NCBI RefSeq assembly: GCF_018129025.1
Contig: NZ_JAAEDI010000013.1
Coordinates: 116,610 to 180,609, forward strand
Reading direction: 5' to 3'
Length of the DNA stretch: 64,000 nt
From: Neoroseomonas terrae
Lineage (GTDB): Bacteria > Pseudomonadota > Alphaproteobacteria > Acetobacterales > Acetobacteraceae
A program made the translations under genes and the position numbers. Below the pieces are notes generated by a model. That model ran no database searches, was not told the origin of the DNA, and saw nothing but the letters and a program-made list of their open reading frames with translations. Positions within the stretch are counted from its first letter, which is position 1, and each line of letters begins with the position of its first letter. Positions 53,743-64,000 of the stretch are shown piece after piece.

Positions 53743-56224
53743 CTACTGACCTGAGAAGCCACTCAATCTGAGCGCTAGATTCTCCGCGCATCCACGCAGT
53801 TCGCTGTCTCTCGGAAAATACTTTTGCGCGGAATCCAAGAGTGTTTGAATTTCACTCTTTTGATTAACGGACAGGATACCCCCAACTTTCATATACTCTA
53901 ATGTACCATAAAAAATCGTTACGTAAGCATGTACACTCGCGCGGGCTCTTTTATGCTCTAGGTCGATGGCGCGAGTAAGGCATTTGAATGCCTCGTCATA
54001 CGAATACGCGTCCGACAGCCCAGGGTAGCCCAGTTGTGCCAAAAGTATCTTGCCAAGCGTAGTAAGTGGAAAAGGATGATTCTCAATAGATACCGCATGC
54101 CGAGCGTGTTGCACGGCTTGCCTAAGGAATAAATCATCTTTTTCTGACTTGAATTTTGCTAACTTAAAGAGAGCAAGCTGCTCCCAGTACCTAGAGTTCC
54201 ACTGCCAATATTTTTGTGTCTTCGTATAGAAATCTCCGGCCTTATCTCCAAGGAATTTGCTTACAACGTCATCATAGTCAAACAACCTGCCCGCCAATCG
54301 GGCTTCCGGGCTACGATTTCTTATCGTATCTCTGTTTACCCGGGGCGCGATCCTGAGCGCCAATCCCTCGAATACCTTCCTAACATCGTCCGATGGCGCA
54401 CGTTCGAGTGAACGTACGGCGAGGGTGGCATTGAGCGGGATCACAAAATTTCTTCTGACATCCAGATATTCAAGAGGGAGCGGATGATGTGAACGAAATT
54501 GTCCGTCCCACCCCTCCTGCCCATATAGTGAAGAAAGTATCTCGTATCTTACACCTCCAGCGATACAATAATGAGCAATCGCCGCAGTAAGATAACGAAA
54601 TCTTTCTCCATTACTAGCCACATCGTAGGTAGATTTAACGATAGCATCCAGCGGCCGCATATCATTCAGGATATGACAACAAGCGACCGCTATTGGCTCC
54701 CCTTCTATACGGGCAGCCAGTGCTTCTGGCCGTCGCGTAGCGTCGGCGGTTCCCGCCTGTCCCCTTTTTACGTAACCTTCGATGAGTTGCTTTGCCTCAA
54801 CTCGACTCAGTTGAAGGCCATCCCAAAAGCGATACCGAACATCGCCGAAAGATCTCACGATATGCCGACGGCGATATCCACGCTCTGCGCCCAAGAATAT
54901 TACATCTTTCTTCTCCAAATTTACCCTCATCGCCGCAATTGCTGGTGCCTGCTCTGCAATATTATCCACAAATATTGCTACGGGACCATCTATCAAATCG
55001 ATAACTTCAGCAGTTTTCCGCGTATCAAGCCGACTGAGAGCAATACAATCCAAACAGATTATTCCGGATTTTGATAAATCGTATGCTATTCGCCGCAGAA
55101 TCGTAGTTTTACCCACCCCAGTTTCGTCTAGTATGATAATTACTTCATTAGGAAGATCGCCCTTTAATATCGCGTCGATTCCGGCACGGATTCGCCTGGT
55201 AAGCGGGCGCCCTACATCCCAAGACCCCGCCAAATCGCCCCAGGATGGGGGATGTCCGTAGGAAAATCGCGCAGCGTCGAGGCTCGGCTTCGGCAGCGCG
55301 GGAACTCGGTCGAAGTCATTCGAGAATGACAGCACGACACTTTTTGGCGCACCTTCCGGGAAGAGGCCCCTGGTATCAGAGTCAACGAGCTCATATGCCC
55401 CAACCCTATTCGGCACGATGGCATTAAGCTCTGCACAGAACTTCAGTAGGTCCCCTTTGTACAATACAAGACCGTGCCTATCGCAATCTCCCTCCGTTTG
55501 CGCATCAGGGAATGGCTCAATCCTAAATGATGGACCGCGGTCCCTCCGTAGAGTTGTCGAGTTTCTTCTAGCAAGATAATATTCTAAATCAATTTCGTCT
55601 AAAGAAGTTCCCGCTATTATGAATGCTTCTGTAGGCATAACGTCAGCCAGGACCGTCATCCACGCATTACCTTCCGCCATTACGCGCGCGTACTCCGCAG
55701 CGGAAAAAACGTACCCCATGGTAGGTCGCTGCGCCCATCCATGAAGATGAATTATAGGCACCTGCTCCAAAGAACGGAGCTCTTCAAATGTATCTTTGAA
55801 GTGAAATATTTTGCTTTCCTGCAAATTTCCGTGAATCCTGCAAATTTCCGTGAATTCCGTAAGCCTGATCAAGAGCGTTATCGATGTTTAGTGTAAATAT
55901 CCGACGCCATAAAAATGAAGGTATCTTCTTTACGGTTTCTCCAGGGGTACAATTCTCAAATCTCTTCGTAACATGTTCTTCTATTTTATCCTCAGTGAGT
56001 CCAGAAAATACTCTTTGCAATGTCGATCCAATATTTGCGCCGGTTATTTTGCACAAATCGTGTTTAAATTCGGTTCCTGTTGGTAAATTCTCATTTCTGG
56101 AATTGTGGCTGTCCAAGCTAACTCCCGCTCCGAGAAATAGATTGTATTCCCCAGCCCGCACCGACCCTATTAGGGCTTCCTTATGTTCACTTGATAAGTC
56201 GTGAATGGACGAGATGGAAGCCAT
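53743..56224 (-). pseudogene. SIR2-STAND NTPase-helical repeat protein, interrupted by a 19-bp tandem duplication
   Basis: Read with one repeat copy removed, this is one 820-aa protein. Residues 1-~210 are SIR2-like: NLFLGAGVSLDS (~29-40), TLNIDNALDQAYG with Asn113, the catalytic-type His155 in IIHLHG, and FSAAEYARVM. A P-loop NTPase follows (DETGVGKTTILRR, Lys ~366; Walker B GPVAIFVDNI, Asp ~414). The last ~250 residues are helical, TPR-like. Such SIR2-STAND proteins (for example the Avs5 group) are anti-phage sensors that deplete NAD; assignment is by architecture. As sequenced, the frame shifts at 55818-55855: residues 1-129 continue into 17 wrong residues and a stop at 55784, lacking His155. 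GGGAG precedes the ATG at 56224. The DNA is strongly AT-rich compared with both flanks. Confidence 0.8.
55818..55855. repeat. perfect 19-bp tandem duplication causing the frameshift
   Basis: CCTGCAAATTTCCGTGAAT occurs twice head to tail (55818-55836 and 55837-55855). Nineteen is not a multiple of three, so the extra copy shifts the SIR2-STAND frame; with one copy the minus strand reads straight through as GIHGNLQESKIFHF. Confidence 0.95.
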
Positions 56225-56398
56225 CTAACATTTCTCCCGCTTTTCAATGTTTCTTATTCACGTTGCTGAGATTTTTCGGATCTGTCTAGGTCCTACCCCC
56301 ATAGCCCTGGTGGGACGCTGGCGTCGAGTGAGACACCTGATGGTCGACCCTGCACCGGCGGAATTGACTATTTTCCTATTTTCTGCTTCGATCTCGTG

Positions 56399-56965
56399 AT
56401 GCGCCCCCACCCCCTCACCCCTCTCCAATTCCAGGCCCTCCTCCCCTTCATCCTCCCTCGTTCCCCCGCCGGCCGCCAGATCGGCGACCTCCGCGCCCGC
56501 ATGAACGCCATATTCCACCTCGCCTGTACCACCGACCCCTGGCGCGCTCTCCCTGCCGAGCACGGCAAGCCCGACACCGTCTCCCGCTACTTCCGCCGCC
56601 TCACCCATGCCGGCCTCTGGGAACGCCTCCTCGAGGCGATCAAGGACAACTATCCCAACCACCCCCTGAACGAGATCGCCCCCCTCATCTTCCGCGCCTG
56701 CCGCCGAGCCATCCGTCTCCGGGGCCTCCGCTTCATCGTCCTCATCCGCCGCCTCGGCTTCCTCACCGCCCTGAACGGACCCCCCAACAAGCTCCCCAAC
56801 CCCGATTTGTCCGAAAAGCTGAAGGCCATGCGCCTCCCTGCCCCGCCGCGCACCCGCAAGCACTTCACCGCCTACCTCGCCTACCTGAAGGCCCTCAAAC
56901 ACCTCCACCGCATGGCCGGCGGCATCAAACACATCTCTCGAAAACAGCGCCTCGGCTGGTCATGA
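56399..56965 (+). CDS. DUF4096/IS5-type transposase N-domain protein without DDE domain
   Basis: 188 aa. The first ~85 residues follow the DUF4096 insertion-element domain: LTPLQFQALLPFILP, GRQIGDLRARMNAIFHLACT, WRALPAEHGKPDTVSRYFRR and LTHAGLWERLLEAI. The catalytic DDE domain that should follow is absent; instead there is a basic helical tail (RACRRAIRLRGLRFIVLIRR, then KHFTAYLAYLKALKHLHRMA). It could be a domesticated DNA-binding protein or a remnant. The ATG at 56399 follows a GTG at 56396. It lies between the AT-rich island and purL. Confidence 0.65.
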   Translation: MRPHPLTPLQFQALLPFILPRSPAGRQIGDLRARMNAIFHLACTTDPWRALPAEHGKPDTVSRYFRRLTHAGLWERLLEAIKDNYPNHPLNEIAPLIFRACRRAIRLRGLRFIVLIRRLGFLTALNGPPNKLPNPDLSEKLKAMRLPAPPRTRKHFTAYLAYLKALKHLHRMAGGIKHISRKQRLGWS

Positions 56966-57022
56966 CCAGCCCCGCGCAAACCCCCACTGGACAGCGGCAC
57001 GCGCGCTACCCACAACGCGCCC

Positions 57023-59349
<2,327 letters not shown>

Positions 59350-59350
<1 letters not shown>

Positions 59351-59583
59351 TGGCGATGCAGCCGGCGGAGATCGAGGCGCTGATCAAATCGGCCCTCCCC
59401 GATGCCGAAGTCACCATCGAGGACCTGGCCGGCGATGGCGACCACTACGCCGCCAAGGTCATCTCGGAATCCTTCCGCGGCATCTCCCGCGTGAAGCAGC
59501 ACCAGATCGTCTACGCCGCGCTGCAGGGCCGCATGGGCGGCGTGCTGCACGCCCTCGCCCTTCAGACCTCCGCTCCGGAATAG
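59350..59583 (+). CDS. bolA: BolA family protein
   Basis: 77 aa. IEALIKSALPDAEVTIEDLA, then GDGDHYAAKVISESFRGISR and VKQHQIVYAALQGRMGGVLH with the invariant His and a C-terminal LHALALQT. BolA proteins pair with CGFS monothiol glutaredoxins to handle [2Fe-2S] clusters and iron regulation. Starts in the purL stop codon (TGATG) and is followed 12 nt later by grxD, exactly the expected partner. Confidence 0.95.
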
Positions 59584-59595
59584 GACCCAGACCCG

Positions 59596-59934
59596 ATGTC
59601 GAACCCAACCTTCGACCAGATCCAGGCCGCCATCGACGCCAACCCCGTCATGCTGTTCATGAAGGGCACGCCGGCCTTCCCGCAGTGCGGCTTCTCCGCC
59701 CGCGTGGTGCAGATCCTGACCCACATGGGCGTGCCCTTCGGCAGCGCGAACGTGCTCGAGGACATGGAGATCCGTGAGGGCATCAAGTCCTTCAGCAACT
59801 GGCCGACCATCCCCCAGCTCTATGTGAAGGGCGAGTTCGTCGGCGGCTGCGACATCGTGATGGAGATGTTCCAGTCGGGCGAACTGGCCACCCTCCTCAC
59901 CGAGAAGCAGGTCCCCCACAAGGCCGAGGCCTGA
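59596..59934 (+). CDS. grxD: monothiol glutaredoxin Grx4/GrxD
   Basis: 112 aa. The active-site motif CGFS lies in [20 protein letters not shown] (Cys ~31), with the glutathione-binding [20 protein letters not shown]. Such proteins ligate [2Fe-2S] clusters with glutathione and BolA and deliver them to targets. Third gene of purL-bolA-grxD, an order widespread in alphaproteobacteria. Confidence 0.97.
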   Translation: MSNPTFDQIQAAIDANPVMLFMKGTPAFPQCGFSARVVQILTHMGVPFGSANVLEDMEIREGIKSFSNWPTIPQLYVKGEFVGGCDIVMEMFQSGELATLLTEKQVPHKAEA

Positions 59935-59936
59935 CC

Positions 59937-60122
59937 GTGCCCGCCCGCGCCGCCGCGGTGTTCCTCGGCGGCGCGGCACTGGCCCTCGTACCCCTCCTCC
60001 TGGCCGCTCGCGCGGCCGGCACGGAGGAAGCCGCCATGGCCATCGGCGTCCTCCTCCTTGCTCTCGGCCCGGTGCTGTTCGCCGGCGGCGGGCTCGCCGC
60101 CGTCCTCCTCAGCGCCCGCTGA
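59937..60122 (+). CDS. small hydrophobic protein
   Basis: 61 aa with two hydrophobic stretches (AAVFLGGAALALVPLLLAAR and AMAIGVLLLALGPVLFAGGG), GTG start at 59937, two nt after grxD. It looks like a small two-helix membrane protein but could be chance coding in high-GC DNA. Its last 14 nt overlap the 3' end of the convergent gene. Confidence 0.45.
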   Translation: MPARAAAVFLGGAALALVPLLLAARAAGTEEAAMAIGVLLLALGPVLFAGGGLAAVLLSAR

Positions 60123-60678
60123 GCCGCGCGACGTTGACCGCGCGGGCGTATTCCATCTTGGCCTCCGCCGGCGCACTGCCGCGCACCCGCACCAGGATGC
60201 GCTCCCCCACCATCATCTGCAGGTCACCGTTGCGGGCCTGGATCGCCCGCAGCGCCCCCACCTGCTGCGGCTGGCCGAGCGCCTGCGCCGTCGCCGGATC
60301 GTTCATCACGGCGGCGAGTTGAGTGACCATCGGGTTGTCGCTCATCACCTCGATCTCTACCGTCTGCCGCTGCGCGTTGCGGTAGCTGCGCGACGCCATC
60401 GACCCGCCGAGCACCCCGGCACCGCCGCCGGCCGTCGTCCGCGCCTCGCCCGCCGTCCAGCCGGCCAGCGGCGCCGGCAGCGCCGCCGCCAGGTTGCCGG
60501 CGCCGCGCTGCTGCAGCAGTTCCAGCGCCCGCTGCAAGGCCGTCTGCGCCGCCTGCACCTGCCCGCCTTGATAGGCGCGCTGCGCCTCGGCCAGGGCGCT
60601 GGCGATGTCATCGGCGCGCGCGGGCGTCGCAGCCGTCAGCGCGATCAGCGCGGCGGTGGTCAGGATCGAACGGCGCAT
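60109..60678 (-). CDS. exported helical protein, uncharacterised
   Basis: 189 aa. Signal peptide RRSILTTAALIALTAATPAR with cleavage near ARADD. The mature N-terminus is a TPR-like helical hairpin (IASALAEAQRAYQGGQVQAA, QTALQRALELLQQRG), followed by a beta-rich part (TVEIEVMSDNPMVTQLAAVM, MMVGERILVRVRG). Probably periplasmic. Start at 60678 rather than an earlier ATG, since the signal peptide starts there. No family recognised with certainty. Confidence 0.7.
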   Translation of the reverse strand: MRRSILTTAALIALTAATPARADDIASALAEAQRAYQGGQVQAAQTALQRALELLQQRGAGNLAAALPAPLAGWTAGEARTTAGGGAGVLGGSMASRSYRNAQRQTVEIEVMSDNPMVTQLAAVMNDPATAQALGQPQQVGALRAIQARNGDLQMMVGERILVRVRGSAPAEAKMEYARAVNVARLSGR

Positions 60679-60758
60679 CTGGTGGTCCCCCTCATTCAAC
60701 GGGGCGGCGTTTACCAGCCAGATGAACATTCATCCATGCAACGCATCACAGCGCGGAC

Positions 60759-62558
60759 TTACCCCTCATCCCGCACGATGCGCAGGATGTCATCGCCATA
60801 GCGTTCCACGCGCGACCGCCCCATCCCCGGCACGTCCAGCAGCGCCTCGACGCTGTCCGGCCGCGCCGCGGCGATGCCGCCGAGCGTGCGGTCATCCGCC
60901 ACAACATAGGCCGGCACGCCCTGCGACTGCGCCACACCCCGCCGCCACAGCCGCAGCGCATCGAACAGCGGATCGCCGGATGACACCGGCGCCGGTCCCG
61001 CGCCGGATGAGCGCTTCGACGGCGCGCGCACCGTCTCCTCCCGCAGCATCACCGCGGTCTCGCCACGCAGCACCGGGCGCGCCGCTTCCATCGCGACCAG
61101 TTCGCCATGGTTCTCCACCGCGACATCCAGCACCCCGCGCGCGACCAGTTGCCGCGCGACGCCGCGCCAGGTGCTGTCGGCGACATCCTTGCCCACGCCG
61201 AAGGTCGGCAGCTTGTCGTGGGAGAACTGCGCGACCTTGTCGGTCAGCCGACCGCGCAGCACATCGACCACGTGCCCGACGCCGAATCGCTGCCCGGTGC
61301 GCAGCACGGCGGACAGCATCTTCTGCGCCACCACAGTGCCGTCGAACAATCGCGGCGGCGTGCGGCAAACGTCGCAGGCACCGCATTCCTCGGAAGCCGG
61401 TTCCTCACCGAAGCAGCGCAGCAACAGAGCACGGCGGCAGGTCGCGGCTTCCGCGATCGCGATCATCGCATCGAGGCGGGACCGCTCGACGCGCTTCTGC
61501 TCCTCGCTCGCCGGGCTTTCCGCGATGCGGTGCCGCGCGATCGCCATGTCGCCGGCGCCGAACAGCAGCAGCGCCCGCGCCGGTAGCCCATCACGCCCCG
61601 CGCGGCCGATCTCCTGGTACCAGCTCTCCGGGCTGCGCGGCAGGTCGAGATGCGCGACCCAGCGCACATCCGGCCGGTCGATCCCCATCCCGAACGCGAT
61701 CGTCGCCGCCATGATCACATCGTCGCCCCGCGCGAAGCGACGATGCGCGTCGCGCTTCGCGAGCGGATCCATCCCAGCATGGAAGGCGAGCGCGTCATGC
61801 CCGTCCGCCCGCAGCCATTCCGCCGTGCTCTCGGTCTTCGCGCGGCTGCCGCAATACACGATGCCGCAGCCGCGCATGTCGCGGATCAGCCCGCGGAGCT
61901 GCGACCGCTCGCTCTCGCGCGGCTCGGCGACGATGAAGATGTTCGGCCGGTCGAAGGAGGCACGGAAGACCGGCGCCTCGCTCAGGTCGAGCTGCTTGCG
62001 GATATCCTCGACGGTCCGGGGATCGGCCGTCGCCGTCAGCGCCAGGCGCGGCACGCCGGGGAAGCGCTGCCCCAGGACGCCGAGCCCGCGATACTCGGGC
62101 CGGAAATGATGGCCCCACTGGCTGACGCAATGCGCCTCATCCACCGCAAACAGCGCGATGCGCATCTCGTCCAGTCGCTGCTGCGTGCTGTCGAGCGTCA
62201 GCCGCTCGGGCGAGATGTAGAGCAGCTTGAGCCGCCCCGCATCGAGATCCCGCAGCACCGTGCGCGCCTCATCCGGCGGCAGGTCGGAATGCAGGGCGGC
62301 CGCCGCGACGCCCTGCTGGCGCAGCGCGGCGACCTGGTCCTCCATCAGCGCGATCAGCGGCGAGACGACGATGCCGACGCCCGGCCGGCACAGCGCCGGC
62401 ACCTGGAAGCACAGGCTCTTGCCCCCGCCGGTCGGCATGAGCACGACGCCGGAGCCACCCTCGGTCGCGTGGCGGACGATCTCCTCCTGCCGCCCGCGGA
62501 ACCCTTCATGGCCGAAGACGCGGCGGAGGACCTCCTGTGGCTCCTCCAGCGCGAGCAT
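60759..62558 (-). CDS. recQ: ATP-dependent DNA helicase RecQ
   Basis: 599 aa 3'-to-5' DNA helicase of recombination and repair. Motif 0 [13 protein letters not shown], Walker [13 protein letters not shown] (Lys47), DEAH box at about 140-143 in [53 protein letters not shown] (motif VI Arg finger), Zn site CGACDVC, a winged helix and a C-terminal HRDC domain ([36 protein letters not shown]). Starts within the stop of the OmpA-like gene (TGATG), so they are co-transcribed. Confidence 0.96.
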   Translation of the reverse strand: MLALEEPQEVLRRVFGHEGFRGRQEEIVRHATEGGSGVVLMPTGGGKSLCFQVPALCRPGVGIVVSPLIALMEDQVAALRQQGVAAAALHSDLPPDEARTVLRDLDAGRLKLLYISPERLTLDSTQQRLDEMRIALFAVDEAHCVSQWGHHFRPEYRGLGVLGQRFPGVPRLALTATADPRTVEDIRKQLDLSEAPVFRASFDRPNIFIVAEPRESERSQLRGLIRDMRGCGIVYCGSRAKTESTAEWLRADGHDALAFHAGMDPLAKRDAHRRFARGDDVIMAATIAFGMGIDRPDVRWVAHLDLPRSPESWYQEIGRAGRDGLPARALLLFGAGDMAIARHRIAESPASEEQKRVERSRLDAMIAIAEAATCRRALLLRCFGEEPASEECGACDVCRTPPRLFDGTVVAQKMLSAVLRTGQRFGVGHVVDVLRGRLTDKVAQFSHDKLPTFGVGKDVADSTWRGVARQLVARGVLDVAVENHGELVAMEAARPVLRGETAVMLREETVRAPSKRSSGAGPAPVSSGDPLFDALRLWRRGVAQSQGVPAYVVADDRTLGGIAAARPDSVEALLDVPGMGRSRVERYGDDILRIVRDEG

Positions 62559-62944
62559 CAGCCGCCGATGCGGATCTCGACGCGGCGGCTCTCGGTCGCC
62601 ATCGCCTCGAACGGTACGGGGCCGCGCGGCACGATGCTGATGCGGTCGCGCGCCACGCCCTCACGCGCCAGCAGATCCGCCACATGCTGCGCCCGCGCCT
62701 GGGAGAGCGCGACGTTGTAGGCGACGCCGCCCGCCGGGCCGGCGAAGCCCAGTACCACGACCGAGGTGCCCGGGCGGGACTTGGCCTGCTGGGCGGCGCC
62801 CTTCACCACGGCCTCCGCCTCCGGATCCAGCGTCGCGCTGTCCGCCGTGAAGAACACGGCGATCGCCGGCGTCGGCGCCGGCGCGCTCGTGCAGGCGGCG
62901 GCCAGCAGGACAGGGGCGGTCGCGAGGAGAGTGCGGCGGCGCAT
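62558..62944 (-). CDS. OmpA-family lipoprotein
   Basis: 128 aa. Lipobox [10 protein letters not shown] (Cys ~19) after [11 protein letters not shown] predicts a lipid-anchored envelope protein. The OmpA peptidoglycan-binding core is [20 protein letters not shown], then [20 protein letters not shown] and the ending ESRRVEIRI. No transmembrane barrel; resembles stand-alone Pal-like proteins. Start at 62944. Located 137 nt after cydC and overlapping recQ by 1 nt. Confidence 0.85.
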   Translation of the reverse strand: MRRRTLLATAPVLLAAACTSAPAPTPAIAVFFTADSATLDPEAEAVVKGAAQQAKSRPGTSVVVLGFAGPAGGVAYNVALSQARAQHVADLLAREGVARDRISIVPRGPVPFEAMATESRRVEIRIGG

Positions 62945-63081
62945 TGGTAACGACTCCGGGGTTCGAATAACCCCTTGGTCGCGCGAAGCGCCGCAGGGCG
63001 TCAACTGGTGGTTCGGATTCGCGGGGGTGTTGCGCGGAGTGATCGGCCGGAACCCGAGAGAGACGGCGCGTCCCCCCAAGG

Positions 63082-64000
63082 TCACCCCGTCGCGGGAATC
63101 GCGCGCCCACCCACCAGCCGCAGGATCCGGGTCGGCCGCTCAACGCCGAGCAGGCGATGCAGGATGAGGATCACGCTGCGCCCTGCCGTCGCTTCATCCA
63201 GCGTGGCCAGGAAGGCGCGTTCGGTATCCGCATCCAGCCCCGCCGCCGGCTCGTCGAGGATCAGCACCGAGGCCGGCGACAGCAGCGCGCGCGCCAGCGC
63301 GATGCGTCGCGCCTGCCCGCCGGAGAAGCGCGTGCCGCCTTCGCCGCACATCGTCTCCAGGCCCTCGGGCAATGCCCGCACCACGTCACCGACCTGTGCC
63401 CGGTCGAGCGCGCGCCACAGCTCCGCGTCGCTCGCTTCAGGCGCGGCGAGGCGGAGGTTGGCGGCGATGCTGTCGTCGAACAGCCGGGCATCCTGCGTCA
63501 GCCAGGCGACGCGCCGGCGCAGGTCGGCGGCGGCGAGCGTCGCGATGTCGGTACCGCCCAGGGTGATCCGCCCGGCCTGCGGCGCGGCGAACTTCAGCAG
63601 CAGCGCCGCGAGCGTGGACTTCCCGGTGCCTGACGGCCCCAGCAGCGCGATCCGCGCCCCCTCCGGCACATCGAAGTCTAGTCCGTCGAACACCGGCGCG
63701 CGGTCGGGCGCCCAGGCGAAGACCACGCCGGACAGGCGTAGCGCGTGGCTCTTCGGCAGCGCGGCCGGGTTGGCCGGGTCCGGCACGGGCTCGGGCGTGT
63801 CGGCGGCATCGAACAGCCGGCGCGCGGCGGCCGCGGCAGCGGCCAGCGAAGCGCCGGCACGCGGCATCAGGCCCAGCACCTCGGCCGCGGCGATGGCGAG
63901 GAAGATCGCGACCAGCCCGGTCGCGACGGCATCCCCCGGCGCGGCCAGTGCCCAGGCGACGGAGCCGAGCAGCGCCGCCTGCGTCAGCAGCGAGCCCATG
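63082..64000 (-). CDS. cydC: thiol-reductant ABC exporter subunit CydC (5' part outside window)
   Basis: C-terminal ~305 residues of an ABC exporter fusion protein. The visible part starts in a membrane segment (LATGLVAIFLAIAAAEVLGL-like region), then the ATPase: Walker A LLGPSGTGKSTLAALLL, Q-loop AWLTQDARLFD, signature RFSGGQARRIALARALL, Walker B SVLILDEPAAGLD and the switch His in ILILHRLLGVE. The wording around the H-loop and the GLETMCGEGG box match CydC, which with CydD exports cysteine/glutathione and is needed for cytochrome bd assembly. An in-frame ATG at 63999 is internal, not the start. Confidence 0.85.
   Translation of the reverse strand, partial: MGSLLTQAALLGSVAWALAAPGDAVATGLVAIFLAIAAAEVLGLMPRAGASLAAAAAAARRLFDAADTPEPVPDPANPAALPKSHALRLSGVVFAWAPDRAPVFDGLDFDVPEGARIALLGPSGTGKSTLAALLLKFAAPQAGRITLGGTDIATLAAADLRRRVAWLTQDARLFDDSIAANLRLAAPEASDAELWRALDRAQVGDVVRALPEGLETMCGEGGTRFSGGQARRIALARALLSPASVLILDEPAAGLDADTERAFLATLDEATAGRSVILILHRLLGVERPTRILRLVGGRAIPATG

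Noticed and set aside
54214..55074. Plus-strand open frames inside the AT-rich island
   Set aside because: They lie opposite well-defined NTPase and helical-repeat coding sequence and have no recognisable features.

Overview
The window reads as chromosomal DNA of a high-GC alphaproteobacterium, most likely Acetobacteraceae (Roseomonas-like). This rests on the very GC-rich codon use, the alphaproteobacterial gene orders lptF-lptG-lptD-surA-rsmA and purC-purS-purQ / purL-bolA-grxD, and several orphan tripartite-tricarboxylate (Bug/TctC, TctA) and TAXI transport parts. The taxonomic placement is inference; no rRNA or tRNA gene was found.

Layout. 0-0.8 kb: the end of a fatty-acid cluster (acpP, then fabF running off the left edge). 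1.1-8.5 kb: a Bug receptor, a two-half chromate transporter, a long Pro/Ala-rich exported protein translationally linked to a TAXI receptor, a small lower-GC patch (DUF1801 gene plus a GyrI-domain remnant) and a DUF2569 membrane protein. 8.6-17.8 kb: a GlcD-type FAD oxidoreductase, aldo/keto reductase, S49 peptidase, SDR, yicC-gmk, an AEC carrier and a GST. 17.8-25.7 kb (minus strand): the envelope-biogenesis block lptF-lptG-lptD-surA-rsmA, with ATGA overlaps in the lpt part, but with pdxA absent and a repeat-filled gap where it often sits. 25.8-43.1 kb: metabolic and small-protein genes, a TctC-epimerase pair, terC, purB, an NRDE protein, an S9 peptidase, and a tctA/LysR divergent pair with a visible LysR box.

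43.3-60 kb: the purine block. purC-purS-(small membrane protein)-purQ is separated from purL-bolA-grxD by about 11.7 kb of accessory DNA. That insert holds wrbA, an MFS transporter, an HWE histidine kinase flanked by a decayed copy of the MFS 3' end, a DUF202/sulfatase/class II aldolase cluster, an AT-rich island with a SIR2-STAND-type gene, and a transposase-derived DUF4096 protein. 60-64 kb: a small periplasmic protein, recQ, an OmpA-like lipoprotein and the C-terminal half of cydC at the right edge.

The most interesting object is the gene at 53743-56224. It encodes a predicted SIR2 NADase-like domain, a STAND/AAA NTPase and a helical-repeat C-terminus, in DNA clearly more AT-rich than everything around it. 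It is broken by a perfect 19-bp tandem duplication (55818-55855); removing one copy rebuilds a single 820-codon frame exactly. It therefore looks like an anti-phage sensor gene in an OFF state that simple slippage could reverse. Two families of dispersed hairpin-rich intergenic repeats also recur, one of them stopping exactly at the edge of this island.
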